Shown one piece after another: positions 1 through 7,672 of a stretch of 64,000 nt of DNA. Location: the NCBI GenBank assembly GCA_036387135.1, contig DASVUH010000045.1, positions 1 through 64,000 of the forward strand, given 5' to 3'. The position numbers and the translations under genes are program-made. The notes beneath the pieces were generated by a model. That model saw only the letters and a program-made list of their open reading frames with translations, was not told the DNA's origin and searched no databases. Within the stretch, counting starts at the first letter, position 1; every line of letters starts with the position of its first letter. The DNA comes from JALZCH01 sp036387135 (lineage in GTDB: Bacteria > Acidobacteriota > Blastocatellia > Pyrinomonadales > Pyrinomonadaceae).

Positions 1-103
1 GAGCCTCGTCCCATTCCATCACATTCGGCTTCAACTCGCTTTCGGCAAACTCGCGCACGCTCGTTTTGATTTGAAGCTGATCTTCGGTAAGTTCAAAATT
101 CAT
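1..103 (-). CDS. Acyl-CoA dehydrogenase, N-terminal fragment (runs off window)
   Basis: The minus strand starts with ATG at 103 and reads MNFELTEDQLQIKTS..., then VREFAESELKPNVMEWDEA, to the window edge. This is the typical N-terminal helix of acyl-CoA dehydrogenases (flavoenzymes that oxidise acyl-CoA to enoyl-CoA in fatty-acid or amino-acid breakdown). Only about 34 residues are visible, so the substrate class cannot be given and the catalytic glutamate is outside the window. It heads leftward, away from the decayed genes at 0.3-2.5 kb. Confidence 0.75.
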   Translation of the reverse strand, partial: MNFELTEDQLQIKTSVREFAESELKPNVMEWDEA

Positions 104-310
104 AAGTTTCGATCAATATTTTAAGGATTTTCTAAACTCAGCTTGCCACAAACTCTCATAAAAAAGGTAGTGACTAATATTGCGGTGGTTAAAAATAATT
201 ATTTTTGGCGAATTAAAGAGAGACTAAATGTGTCCCTTTTTGGACACCTCTTCATATCAGTTTTGCGATAGCATAAAACCCGGGAATGGGCGTAGCGCTA
301 TTTCCGCCGC

Positions 311-419
311 TTACTTAATCGGAACCCCCAACATCTTCGTCATTTCGGCTAAAAGTTCTTCCTAGTATGATTCTGTTCAATTCCGCCACCGCGCGTTTGT
401 AGCCGATGCTCGTTTTCAC
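311..419 (-). pseudogene. Frameshifted gene remnant
   Basis: Two minus-strand reading frames join into one plausible peptide. One frame reads VKTSIGYKRAVAELNRI from a GTG at 419; after a +1 shift near 373 the next reads EELLAEMTKMLGVPIK and stops at 311. The amphipathic character on both sides of the shift suggests a decayed C-terminal coding piece. I do not recognise the family. The rest of 104-428 shows no gene or clear signal. Confidence 0.3.
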
Positions 420-428
420 TTGCAATCT

Positions 429-1136
429 TTACCGATACTCATCTGACCCCAGCACCCAAATAAACGATTGAACGTCAATCATATCTCGCGGCTTCAAATC
501 TGCGGAGTCGCGTTTGATTGTTTCGGCAAATTCCAGCAAACTCGCATAAGTTTCCCAGGAAAGTTTTGATCGATATTGAAAATCAAAGCCGTAAGCGCGG
601 GCGGCGGCTTGTGTTACTTTCGGTTTGAGAAAAATATGCTTTTTCGGCTGGGCGATAAAGCCGAAAACCGTGACAATCGGATGCGTTAAAACCCGCGACT
701 GCTTTTTCGGCAGCCGACCGACCGCTTCAAGCCAACGCTCAAATTTCTGCTTCGGTTTGCCCGCGCCGTGTAGAAAATCATAAAGACTTTCGGCGAAAAT
801 CCGTGCGCCTTCCGCCGAACGAACGCCGTCGCGTAACGCCAATTTTTCAAAAGAAAAAATCAGATTCGTCGGCGATTCGATTTTCACGGCGCGGCTGGCA
901 ATCTCGCTAAATTCTCTTTTTTCGAGCAGCGATTGAAATTCGGCGCGATTTAACTGCGCGTTCCATTTTTCGTGCGCCTGCCACTTGTATCCGCGCTCCC
1001 ATGCGACGTATTTTTCGTCCTCAAAACCGTTCGGGAAAAATCGCAGAAATTTTTCCCGGCAACGAACAGCGTTTTCCGAAATTCGATTGTTTTCGGCAAG
1101 ATTTGAAATTTCGCGTTTTGTTTTCCCGGCAATCAT
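429..1136 (-). CDS. Conserved hypothetical protein (235 aa)
   Basis: Unrecognised soluble protein with no signal peptide or membrane segment. The sequence has the look of a conserved bacterial family: a stretch LRDGVRSAEGARIFAESLYD (about residues 101-120), then HPIVTVFGFIAQPKKHIFLK (about 151-170), and a C-terminal block PRDMIDVQSFIWVLGSDEY. I recall similar hypothetical proteins with these blocks in unrelated bacteria but no assigned function. It reads as one intact frame, unlike its neighbours at 311-419 and 1326-2516, which are broken. Confidence 0.6.
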   Translation of the reverse strand: MIAGKTKREISNLAENNRISENAVRCREKFLRFFPNGFEDEKYVAWERGYKWQAHEKWNAQLNRAEFQSLLEKREFSEIASRAVKIESPTNLIFSFEKLALRDGVRSAEGARIFAESLYDFLHGAGKPKQKFERWLEAVGRLPKKQSRVLTHPIVTVFGFIAQPKKHIFLKPKVTQAAARAYGFDFQYRSKLSWETYASLLEFAETIKRDSADLKPRDMIDVQSFIWVLGSDEYR

Positions 1137-1325
1137 TGTTTATTCCCTGCGCTCACCGCCGTCTATTTTTTGTTTCAATACCAAAAGAAGAGCCGATTGA
1201 AGAAACTTCTCTAATATATTTAATCGAATCGCGGAAATGCAAAATCACCCGGCGGAATGCGAACGACCCCGGAAATTCTGCCGCTCGGCGGCGGATTCGG
1301 GGCGGCTTCCGGCAGGATCAATTTC

Positions 1326-2108
1326 CTACACTTCGTAAGCCAATAAGGGCGCGAGCGAAGCGATAAGCTTGTCCCACTCGACGCGGAGCGAAACGTAAAT
1401 TTCAAAGCCCTCTGTTTCGTCCGCGATGGTTTCAATTCCCGCTTGCCTGAACCGTTGAAGCGCGTCTTGATAACGACGATGCCAGCGCTCGCGCGCCTGC
1501 TCGTCCGGTTGCTTTTTCCCTGTTTCACCGGGCAGAAAATTTTCCGTCAGATTAGTCAGCAAAAGCATAGACGCCCGCCAAAGCTGAGCGACCGCTGCGG
1601 ATTCTTTGAGCCACTCGTATTTTTGGTCATCAAGCGCGCTTTTAATAAGCGTTATCGAGTTGAGCGCGACGAGCGTGAACCGCGATACGGCGTAGTGCGG
1701 CTCGCTGAAGCGGAAATAAAAAAGCACCGGATAGAAGTGATGTCCTTCTTTAGCTTCGGTGACTTTGACAGCCAGTTCCGACAGATTCGAGTAACCGCCG
1801 TCAAACTTCCCCTGCGCTCCGAGTCCGGCGACGAGTTCAGCAGCATCGCCCGTTTCAGCGGAAGCAAGATGGAAACTTAACGCCGTCGAGTTACGATTCC
1901 GAAGAGCCGTATAAACCTGCATCGGCTCATGACCGAGAATGTCGCCCTTCTCCATTGTCGGCACATAGCCGTCTAACAGATGCAGATCGGAACCGCAGAT
2001 TGCCGTCGAAGTGATTTTTACAATAGCGTCGCGTGAATTTAGTATTTTCGGGTCAGGAACCGTTTCCACCCTGACATCATTCGTACCCATCCAACAAAGT
2101 GCTTTCAT
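1326..2108 (-). pseudogene. Chimeric remnant: alcohol dehydrogenase N-terminus joined to a channel-like protein C-terminus
   Basis: Residues 1-63 are the start of a zinc-dependent (formaldehyde-dehydrogenase-like) medium-chain alcohol dehydrogenase. They include the catalytic-zinc segment TAICGSDLHLLDG and the GHEPM motif. Exactly there (about position 1920) the sequence switches to an unrelated protein beginning QVYTALRNRNSTALSFHLAS and ending in a helical tail. That part resembles the cytosolic C-terminal region of two-pore-domain potassium-channel-family proteins, as I remember them. The Rossmann domain of the dehydrogenase and the membrane part of the channel are both absent. The simplest reading is a deletion that fused two neighbouring genes in frame. 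A functional fusion is possible but unlikely. Confidence 0.6.
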
Positions 2109-2228
2109 ATATTCCTCCTTGAATTTTAAAGGACAAAAGAGAAGAGGGGTATTAAAATGGCAAAATCACCGTTTAATATTTGAGGAAAAATCTCTCCTCA
2201 TGCCCTCAACGTATTAATCTTTAAAAAC

Positions 2229-2516
2229 TTAGTGAACGCTTCTTCCGTCTGTGACTGATTGGCGAGCAGAAGGCTGTCCGACGGTCGTCGGAGCAGTCGG
2301 GTTTATACCAGCTCCCCAATCCTCACTGCTCAGGGCTTGAGCGCACATTACGTCTAGAGCCGTTACTCCCAGAACAGCGACCGTCGCTCCCGTCAAACGG
2401 TTTTTATTATTTTCTTCGCCTGCAAAGGCGGCGGCTAGATATGCCAAATCAACGGCGTCGCCGGCAACGCGCGACCAAACTCCTTCGGTTGGTTTCTGTG
2501 AGTGCTGTTTAAGCAG
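2229..2516 (-). pseudogene. N-terminally truncated small membrane protein (cyclase/dehydrase-associated type)
   Basis: The open frame runs from a TAG at 2517-2519 and reads KPTEGVWSRVAGDAVDLAYL, then AAAFAGEENNKNRLTGATVA, then VLGVTALDVMCAQALS. The WSR(V)AGD-x-x-DL-x-x-L and A-x-VLGVT-x-LDV-x-C pattern is familiar from small multi-pass membrane proteins found next to SRPBCC-type cyclase/dehydrase genes. The N-terminal half is missing, so I call it a remnant. A start at 2447 would give only 72 residues. It lies beside the chimeric remnant, marking 0.3-2.5 kb as a decaying region. Confidence 0.5.
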
Positions 2517-2540
2517 CTAAGTACAAGGGAGTCAACATTT

Positions 2541-2627
2541 AAATTGTCTCAAAAACGTATGACTTATGAGACACTTCTTCTGTGTTTTTATCTGTCTCAT
2601 AAACGGGCGTTTTTGAGATTGTAATTT
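2541..2627. repeat. Nested inverted repeat with TGTCTCAAAAACG arms (copy 1)
   Basis: Outer arms at 2541-2557 and 2609-2627 (TGTCTCAAAAACG against CGTTTTTGAGATTG) enclose a second inverted pair, TATGAGACA / TGTCTCATA. The same 13-base arm recurs at 4054-4127 and 7469-7502. It could act as a bidirectional terminator for the Crp/Fnr gene or be a small dispersed palindromic element. Confidence 0.6.
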
Positions 2628-2692
2628 CGACTTGCCGTTTGTTGATTTATATTAGAATTAAATCAGTTTGAAAAATAACAAAATCAAACTGA

Positions 2693-3421
2693 TTAATTGC
2701 AAGGATAACCACTTTTCAGTGTTTCATAACATTCGCAGGCAAACTCTTCCAAGCCTTCTTTATCAGTTATCCTGACTAATCCTCTGCGATAATCAATCAG
2801 ACCATCCTTCTTGAGTTGAAGAGCCGCCAGAGTTACTCCCGGGCGATGAATGCCAAGCATCTGCGCAATGAAATCTTGAGTCAGTTCAAGTTCTTTACGC
2901 CCTGTTTTACACTGGCTGATGAGAAGCCACTTTGCTAATCGCTCAGTGACTGTATGATGAGAGTTACAAGCGACACATTGAGCCGTTTCCGTGAAATTTG
3001 TAAAGATAAATTCCGATACCAAATCAGACAATAAACCGTTGAGCTTTAAAGCGGCTCGGAATTTATCGGATTTCATTCTGTAGCCTTCGCCTGGTATTTG
3101 CACAATTGATAGTTTCGGTGAAGGTCTTTTGGACAAAGCAACGGAAATGCCTGTTACTCCTTCTCTGCCAATTGAACCCGTTTCGACGCTTGCTCCGTCT
3201 TCTAATATTTTAACGGAAGAAACCATACTCGTTTCTGAGAAATAAACGTATTGGACATGCTCGTATGGACGATTGATAACATCGTGACTCTTCATTTCAA
3301 CTAACTGAAGGTCAGGCGCAATTTCTCTGTATTCCGTTTCAGGCAAGCCAGAGAGAATTATGTTCTTAAATTGCGGAGTTGTGACTGTCTGGAAACCATT
3401 AGTTTTCACGGTATTGAGCAT
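2693..3421 (-). CDS. Crp/Fnr-family transcriptional regulator
   Basis: Cytoplasmic regulator with an N-terminal cyclic-nucleotide-binding-type beta-roll and a C-terminal winged helix. After trimming, the beta-roll spans about residues 15-135 (YVYFSETSMVSSVKILEDG, then GSIGREGVTGI). The winged helix (HTH_Crp) has ELTQDFIAQMLGIHRPGVT as its recognition region. No Fnr-type Cys cluster is seen at the N-terminus, so oxygen sensing through Fe-S is unlikely. I chose the ATG at 3421 because GAAAGGTG lies about nine bases upstream; an in-frame start at 3490 would add 23 odd residues. A degenerate receiver gene is transcribed divergently at 3666. The intergenic DNA (3422-3665) is AT-rich and is the natural control region for both. 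Confidence 0.88.
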   Translation of the reverse strand: MLNTVKTNGFQTVTTPQFKNIILSGLPETEYREIAPDLQLVEMKSHDVINRPYEHVQYVYFSETSMVSSVKILEDGASVETGSIGREGVTGISVALSKRPSPKLSIVQIPGEGYRMKSDKFRAALKLNGLLSDLVSEFIFTNFTETAQCVACNSHHTVTERLAKWLLISQCKTGRKELELTQDFIAQMLGIHRPGVTLAALQLKKDGLIDYRRGLVRITDKEGLEEFACECYETLKSGYPCN

Positions 3422-3665
3422 TTGTTCCACACCTTTCGTTATTGACGGTAAAATTCCGTACAAAATCAAAAGGAGAGGTTTGTTATTCAAGACCCGTTGA
3501 AAATGTAAAAATTACTTGAAAAAGTAACAGTACGTTAGTATAACACAGATAAGTAATAATATTTCCAATTATTTACAAAGAACTGTGCAATAAGGATATA
3601 CTTAATATCTACCAACTTGATAGAATCATTATTTTGAATTTGCTTGAACCTTTGATTAAGAAATT

Positions 3666-4043
3666 ATGAGTGAGCGAACAATATTTCTGCTAGAGAATGA
3701 CAATGACACACGCCCTATTTTTAAAAAAGTGCTGCAAGATAATGGTTACAATGTGCTGGTTGCCGTAGATGAAGAAGATGCTCTTCAAAGAGTTAATGAT
3801 GGATTCGTTAAATCGGATTTGCTGATGGTTAATCTGCTCGGTAAATCGGAAGCAGAAATGGTGGAGTTCGGAAATCTTCTGCGAGAAAAAGGAAAACCAA
3901 ACATTCCGCTTGTAGTTGTTGCGGCAAAGTATGGTGAAGAATTGGAAGGAACAATTAAAAAAGCAGGAGAAAACGCATACATCATTTATCTGGGAGAGGG
4001 AGATGAACTCCTCGATTTATTATCGAGTCTGACAAATTCCTAA
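3666..4043 (+). CDS. Stand-alone receiver domain, phosphoacceptor lost
   Basis: A 125-residue protein with the beta-alpha fold of CheY-like receivers. The acidic pocket (LENDND, residues 9-14) and a late hydrophobic strand are present. However, the strand that should carry the phosphorylated aspartate reads LLMVNLLGKS, with Asn in its place, and the conserved late Lys lies in an altered context (IIYLGEG). It therefore probably acts as a phosphorylation-independent pseudo-receiver. It lies divergent from the Crp/Fnr regulator, so the two may share control. No output domain is attached. Confidence 0.75.
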   Translation: MSERTIFLLENDNDTRPIFKKVLQDNGYNVLVAVDEEDALQRVNDGFVKSDLLMVNLLGKSEAEMVEFGNLLREKGKPNIPLVVVAAKYGEELEGTIKKAGENAYIIYLGEGDELLDLLSSLTNS

Positions 4044-4053
4044 TCTGGGAGAA

Positions 4054-4127
4054 TGTCTCAAAAACGTTCCTTCATGAAACAATTTTATAGCACATTATTT
4101 GTTCCAAAAAGGGTCGTTTTTGAGACA
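4054..4127. repeat. Inverted repeat with TGTCTCAAAAACG arms (copy 2)
   Basis: Perfect 13-base arms at 4054-4066 and 4115-4127 face each other across a 48-base spacer just after the receiver gene. The remaining non-coding DNA to 4408 is AT-rich, and I see no other feature in it. Likely transcription terminator or small dispersed palindrome. Confidence 0.6.
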
Positions 4128-4408
4128 CATCTTAGTATAGAACCACAAGATTAGGACACTTTTAACTGTTCAGGTTAGCATATATGATAAACGCTTGATA
4201 GCAAGCGCTGACAAAAACCAGCTTTTACGTCTCGAAAATACTCTAAGTTGGAATTAGCAATCTTCGTAGTACAGCCATACTTTTTCGTCGATAAGTTTTT
4301 ATCTTAAATTGTCTGCTTTTTAGCTCACATTTGTGACAAACTAATAGCAAAATTAAGCAGCGATGTTTTTTTGCAATGAAGAAAACCGATGCCAAAGGAC
4401 AAATGAGA

Positions 4409-5179
4409 ATGAAATTAAAACTACGATTTCTGATTGCAGCCGTTTTTGTGCTGGCGATTTTTATTCCGGTCGTGCAGGCACAAGCGTATCTAACATTTGA
4501 GGGCGGCAACGGCGCTCCGCTCACAATCACGCTTCAACAAACCGTCACCTACACAATAAACAATTCAAATTGCTCCGCCGGCGGTCCTGTTTTTATCTTT
4601 GATGGAGCGGGCGATCCCTTACAGGGTCTTTTTCTGCCTGTTACCGGAACGATTACCTTTTTCATCAATGGGGGAACTGCGCAACCCATTACTGCTGCGG
4701 CTTCGGGCGTTACTGCCAATAATATTTCTCCGAATGACATTTTCATATTTGGCGCTCAAACGGGTGCGCCCAACGGTAGTATGATTGTTCTTAATGCGGG
4801 CACAGTTATGACCACCAGCAGCGCCACCGGTCCTACGCCTGCAAATGGCAGTTACCCTACTTTCATCACTGAGGGTAATGGCGTTCAATGCAGCGAGAAT
4901 GGAATAGCTACGGCGGTGACAGCCGCATCTGTTTCCATTTCGGGGAGAGTCTTAACAAACAGCAGACGCGGCTTGAGCAATGCTTTGGTTTACTTGACTG
5001 ATCGGGAAGGAAACGCTCGCGCAGCTAAAACAAACTCTTTCGGCTATTATCGTTTTGAAGATATTCAGGCAGGTCAAACTGTGACAATGACGGTTGTCTC
5101 AAAACGCTTTCAATTTGCTCCAAAGGTTCTAAATCTCAACGAAGAAGTGACACACCTAAACTTTCTAGCTCAACAGTAA
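4409..5179 (+). CDS. Secreted protein with C-terminal carboxypeptidase-regulatory-like domain
   Basis: Starts with a clear signal peptide (MKLKLRFLIAAVFVLAIF, then a VQAQA cleavage region), so it is exported. The middle is a Gly/Ala/Thr-rich beta region without a family I can name. Residues from about 180 form a CarboxypepD_reg-like fold: VSISGRVLTNSRRGLSNALV, then a TNSFGYYRFEDI strand, then a closing TVVSKRFQFAPK. This fold is common in cell-surface proteins of Acidobacteriota and Bacteroidota. I prefer ATG 4409 (AAAGGA nine bases upstream) over 4403 and 4376. The role is probably surface or periplasmic binding; no enzyme motif is visible. Confidence 0.75.
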   Translation: MKLKLRFLIAAVFVLAIFIPVVQAQAYLTFEGGNGAPLTITLQQTVTYTINNSNCSAGGPVFIFDGAGDPLQGLFLPVTGTITFFINGGTAQPITAAASGVTANNISPNDIFIFGAQTGAPNGSMIVLNAGTVMTTSSATGPTPANGSYPTFITEGNGVQCSENGIATAVTAASVSISGRVLTNSRRGLSNALVYLTDREGNARAAKTNSFGYYRFEDIQAGQTVTMTVVSKRFQFAPKVLNLNEEVTHLNFLAQQ

Positions 5180-5220
5180 AGTGTTTTGAGAGAAAACAGG
5201 CTTCTCAAAATTGGCGAAAA

Positions 5221-5253
5221 CAAGAAGGAACGTTTTTAAGACGTTCCTTCTTG
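5221..5253. terminator. Perfect 13-bp hairpin between convergent genes
   Basis: CAAGAAGGAACGT and its complement ACGTTCCTTCTTG flank a 7-base loop, between the plus gene ending at 5179 and the minus gene ending at 5367. A shorter hairpin (TTTTGAGA/TCTCAAAA) lies at 5183-5209. There is no long T-run, so efficiency is uncertain. Confidence 0.55.
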
Positions 5254-5309
5254 AAGCATGCATAATTCCAGAATTACGCCTGCTTTGTCTTGAAAGCGGC
5301 TTTTGAGAC

Positions 5310-5369
5310 GTGTTGTTTTAACGTTTAAGCTCAAGCCTTGCGCGTCAAGCTGTCCGGTGCACAGCCTTA
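5310..5369 (-). other. attC-like recombination site (weak)
   Basis: Just after the stop of the P-loop gene, the minus strand carries GCACCGGACAGCTTGACGCG and ends in GCTTAAACGTTAAAAC. This resembles the left block and the GTT core of the better attC-like site at 6620-6768. It could be the trailing site of a cassette on the minus strand. Pairing is imperfect and the site is short. Confidence 0.3.
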
Positions 5370-5936
5370 ATGGGCATCAGATGATTGGATCTGCTCCACA
5401 ATCTCATCAAGACAAGGGATGTATTCACCATCTGTCGAGACCTCGATTGTCGGGACGTTTAATTTCGGTGCTTCGTAACTAGCGGGAAATAAAAATTCGC
5501 CTGTTTTCCTGTAATGGACAACACGATTATCGCTGTGATAAAACTCCCGATTCGGATTCTCCAAGCCTCTTTGGAGATGGCGTCTGGCGGCAATTACATC
5601 ATCAACCGAGCATAGAACAATCAATGGCGATGCCAACTCAAGAATCTCAGGCATTCTCGGTTCCCAAACCTTGTGCTGAAATGCCGCCTCTATGACGACA
5701 GAGATATTACCCGCCAGATATTGATTCACTATACGGAAGAAAAAATCGGTGACCAGACCATCCGTGTCAGGCGGAAGCTCATTGTGTTTGACCCCGAAAG
5801 TGTTGACGTAACCCTCTTTAATCTGATCGCGGCTTATGACCGGCATCCACAGACGTTCCCCAAGCTTCCCGGCAAGAGTAGTTTTTCCCGCTCCCGCCCT
5901 GCCTGTAATGATGATGCACTTTGGTTTTCTGTTCAT
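5367..5936 (-). CDS. P-loop kinase-like ATPase (AAA_33/zeta-toxin-like)
   Basis: A 189-residue soluble protein with Walker A GRAGAGKTT at residues 12-20. It has an early DQIKEGY segment (substrate or lid region) and VVIEAAFQHKVWEPR, as in small nucleoside/RNA kinase-like proteins. A basic lid follows, RRHLQRGLENPNREFYH. The substrate cannot be told from sequence. Its start lies only 12 bases after the methyltransferase stop, so the two are co-transcribed and may share a cassette. Confidence 0.7.
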   Translation of the reverse strand: MNRKPKCIIITGRAGAGKTTLAGKLGERLWMPVISRDQIKEGYVNTFGVKHNELPPDTDGLVTDFFFRIVNQYLAGNISVVIEAAFQHKVWEPRMPEILELASPLIVLCSVDDVIAARRHLQRGLENPNREFYHSDNRVVHYRKTGEFLFPASYEAPKLNVPTIEVSTDGEYIPCLDEIVEQIQSSDAH

Positions 5937-5948
5937 GTTTCCGCATGC

Positions 5949-6575
5949 TCAAGTTTGTATTGAACCAACCTGGTTTCTTGTTACGTATATTTCTTTCGTC
6001 GCAATAGCCTGAACCACTGAGCCAATACCGGTATGAAAAACGCCTTCTGTTACATCACGCTCAAGCTCAATTAAGTGCTCAAACTTTAGGCTAGCCAACT
6101 CAAATCTTAAAGACTCTTTTGTCTGCATCACATCTGCTGAATTTCCGCCGCCGGTACCGTGCTTTAACTGATCGGGAGTATAAGCCTCAAGCAGGAAAAC
6201 CCCGTTCTGTTTCAGCCCCGCTATCACCTTCTTATAAAGCTCTTTTCTTAAAGAAGACGGCAAGGGACAAAATATAGAAACAATTCCGTCCCATTTATTC
6301 TCGCCTAGATCATACTCTGCTAAATCAGCATGAATAAACTCGACGACAACTCCGTTTTCTTCGGCTAACTTCCGGGCTTTGTTCAAACCAACCAGAGATG
6401 CATCTACAGCAGTTACAGAGTAACCCTGTTTGGCAAGGAAAACGGCATTTCGCCCTTCTCCTTCGGCAATACTTAGAACTCTACCTTTTGGAATATGGTT
6501 AAAGTTCTCTTTCAAAAATTTGTTCGGTTTTGTTCCGTATGCGTAATCTTCGGTGCTGTATCTTTCATCCCACAT
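5949..6575 (-). CDS. Class I SAM-dependent methyltransferase (TehB/Methyltransf_25-like)
   Basis: A 208-residue Rossmann-fold methyltransferase. Motif I is RVLSIAEGEGRNAVFLA (about residues 32-48), followed by the acidic VDAS loop (motif II) and HADLAEYDLGENKWDGIVSI (motif III/IV region). The N-terminal WDERYSTEDYAYGTKPN block is typical of TehB-like or thiopurine-type small-molecule methyltransferases. Upstream (6620-6768) lies an attC-like palindrome, and the next gene follows almost without a gap. The pair may therefore form a mobile cassette. The substrate is unknown. Confidence 0.8.
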   Translation of the reverse strand: MWDERYSTEDYAYGTKPNKFLKENFNHIPKGRVLSIAEGEGRNAVFLAKQGYSVTAVDASLVGLNKARKLAEENGVVVEFIHADLAEYDLGENKWDGIVSIFCPLPSSLRKELYKKVIAGLKQNGVFLLEAYTPDQLKHGTGGGNSADVMQTKESLRFELASLKFEHLIELERDVTEGVFHTGIGSVVQAIATKEIYVTRNQVGSIQT

Positions 6576-6619
6576 TTGCTTTCTCCAATTTTTGCCATCG
6601 TCACAATGTTTGCCAAAGA

Positions 6620-6768
6620 AATATAACGGCTGAGATGACGCGGGGCGAAACCGCCGGGCACAACGTCAGGAAAACGAACTTACGTAAAAAGAAAGTTGCC
6701 GCTTCGCCCTCACGTCCATTGAATTGTTCGGTGCGGCTTGAAGGTGAAAAGACTCCGCTGTTATGAAG
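6620..6768 (-). other. attC-like recombination site between minus-strand genes
   Basis: The end boxes ATAACAGCGGAG and CTCAGCCGTTAT (minus strand) form an imperfect inverted repeat, and the stop codon of the upstream gene overlaps the first box, as in integron cassettes. Two internal blocks match the site at 60499-60622 in the same order. The first is CGAACAATTCAATGGACG against CGAACAAATCAATGGACG. The second is GGCGGTTTCGCCC against GGCGGTTTCCGCCC. The core triplet GTT is present, but the rest of the core departs from GTTRRRY. Confidence 0.45.
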
Positions 6769-7324
6769 TTTGCTTCGGCAGTAACTTCGTGTGCAGAAGT
6801 TCGTACATTTCTCTGCTGATCGGCTTCAAATCTTCTGCAAAGACAACGCGCACCTGCCCGTCAGGACTGGAGAACGATTTCTTGACCGTCAAACCGTTGC
6901 TTGTCAATGTATCCTCAGCTTTTAGCAGACCTTTCCTTTGACCGAGCAGATTGACGCTGTATTTCCATCCAGTCCATTCCCATGCTTTGCCAATCATTTC
7001 CCCTTCACCGGCAAATGTTCCTTCTTCGTCCTTCACCGTAAACTTTGAGCCTTTGACATTAAAGATTGTCGTATATTCTTTGGTCGGTTCTTTTGCGTCA
7101 ACGGTCGCCACTAATTCAACGATTTTGTTTTCAGCAGGTATGAGTGTGCGTTTGACGAGAGAGATGGAAGAACCGTATGGTTGCCCTGTCGGAGAACTCA
7201 TTTTTACTTCACCGAGAAAGTAAGTAACTTGTTCTTGTGCGGTAGAGATAGCTTGAGCAGAGATAGTCAATAAGCAACCCAGTAAAAGCAGAAACGATAA
7301 TAACGATGTTTTCAAGAATAGCAT
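6761..7324 (-). CDS. Secreted hypothetical protein (187 aa)
   Basis: The signal peptide is obvious (MLFLKTSLLSFLLLLGCLLT, then ISAQA). The mature part is beta-rich: FLGEVKMSSPTGQPYGSSIS, then NKIVELVATVDAKEP, then GEMIGKAWEWTGWKY. This pattern resembles lipocalin-like or YceI/DUF1579-type extracellular barrels, but I cannot place the family. Its stop codon lies inside the first box of an attC-like palindrome. It may therefore be the gene of an integron-type cassette, although no clear core site is visible on its 5' side. Confidence 0.6.
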   Translation of the reverse strand: MLFLKTSLLSFLLLLGCLLTISAQAISTAQEQVTYFLGEVKMSSPTGQPYGSSISLVKRTLIPAENKIVELVATVDAKEPTKEYTTIFNVKGSKFTVKDEEGTFAGEGEMIGKAWEWTGWKYSVNLLGQRKGLLKAEDTLTSNGLTVKKSFSSPDGQVRVVFAEDLKPISREMYELLHTKLLPKQTS

Positions 7325-7468
7325 CAGAATTTCCCTCCATTTGAAATAGATTACATTGCATATCTTAGCTTCTAAGACTAACCCACGCGAAGCATTGAAC
7401 TATTTATTAACCCCAATGTCATTAATAATACCCGGTATTTTTTGTGTGTTATCAACGGATTCACTTTT

Positions 7469-7502
7469 GATTGTCTCGAAAACGGTCGTTTTTGAGACAA
7501 TC
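7469..7502. repeat. Near-perfect palindrome with TGTCTC(A/G)AAAACG arms (copy 3)
   Basis: GATTGTCTCGAAAACG and CGTTTTTGAGACAATC are separated by two bases only, giving a 16-bp stem. It lies in an otherwise featureless 348-base gap (7325-7672) between two minus-strand genes. It has the same arm as the repeats at 2541 and 4054. Confidence 0.65.
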
Positions 7503-7672
7503 ATATTCTAACATTACAGTTATAGCTTTCTTTTAAAAATAAAATCTTGACATTTCCAGCCAAGCTGTTTAAAAACAACTGCGAAACAGTCAATTTCGAC
7601 CTCGAAACGAAAGTTTTACTTTCGTTTCGAAATCATCTTTTGCGGGCTTTCGCTTTTTGTATTTTGTTAAAT

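Noticed and set aside
985..1366. Plus-strand frames across 985-1366
   Set aside because: They are antisense to the intact hypothetical gene or cover an intergenic gap and show no family pattern.
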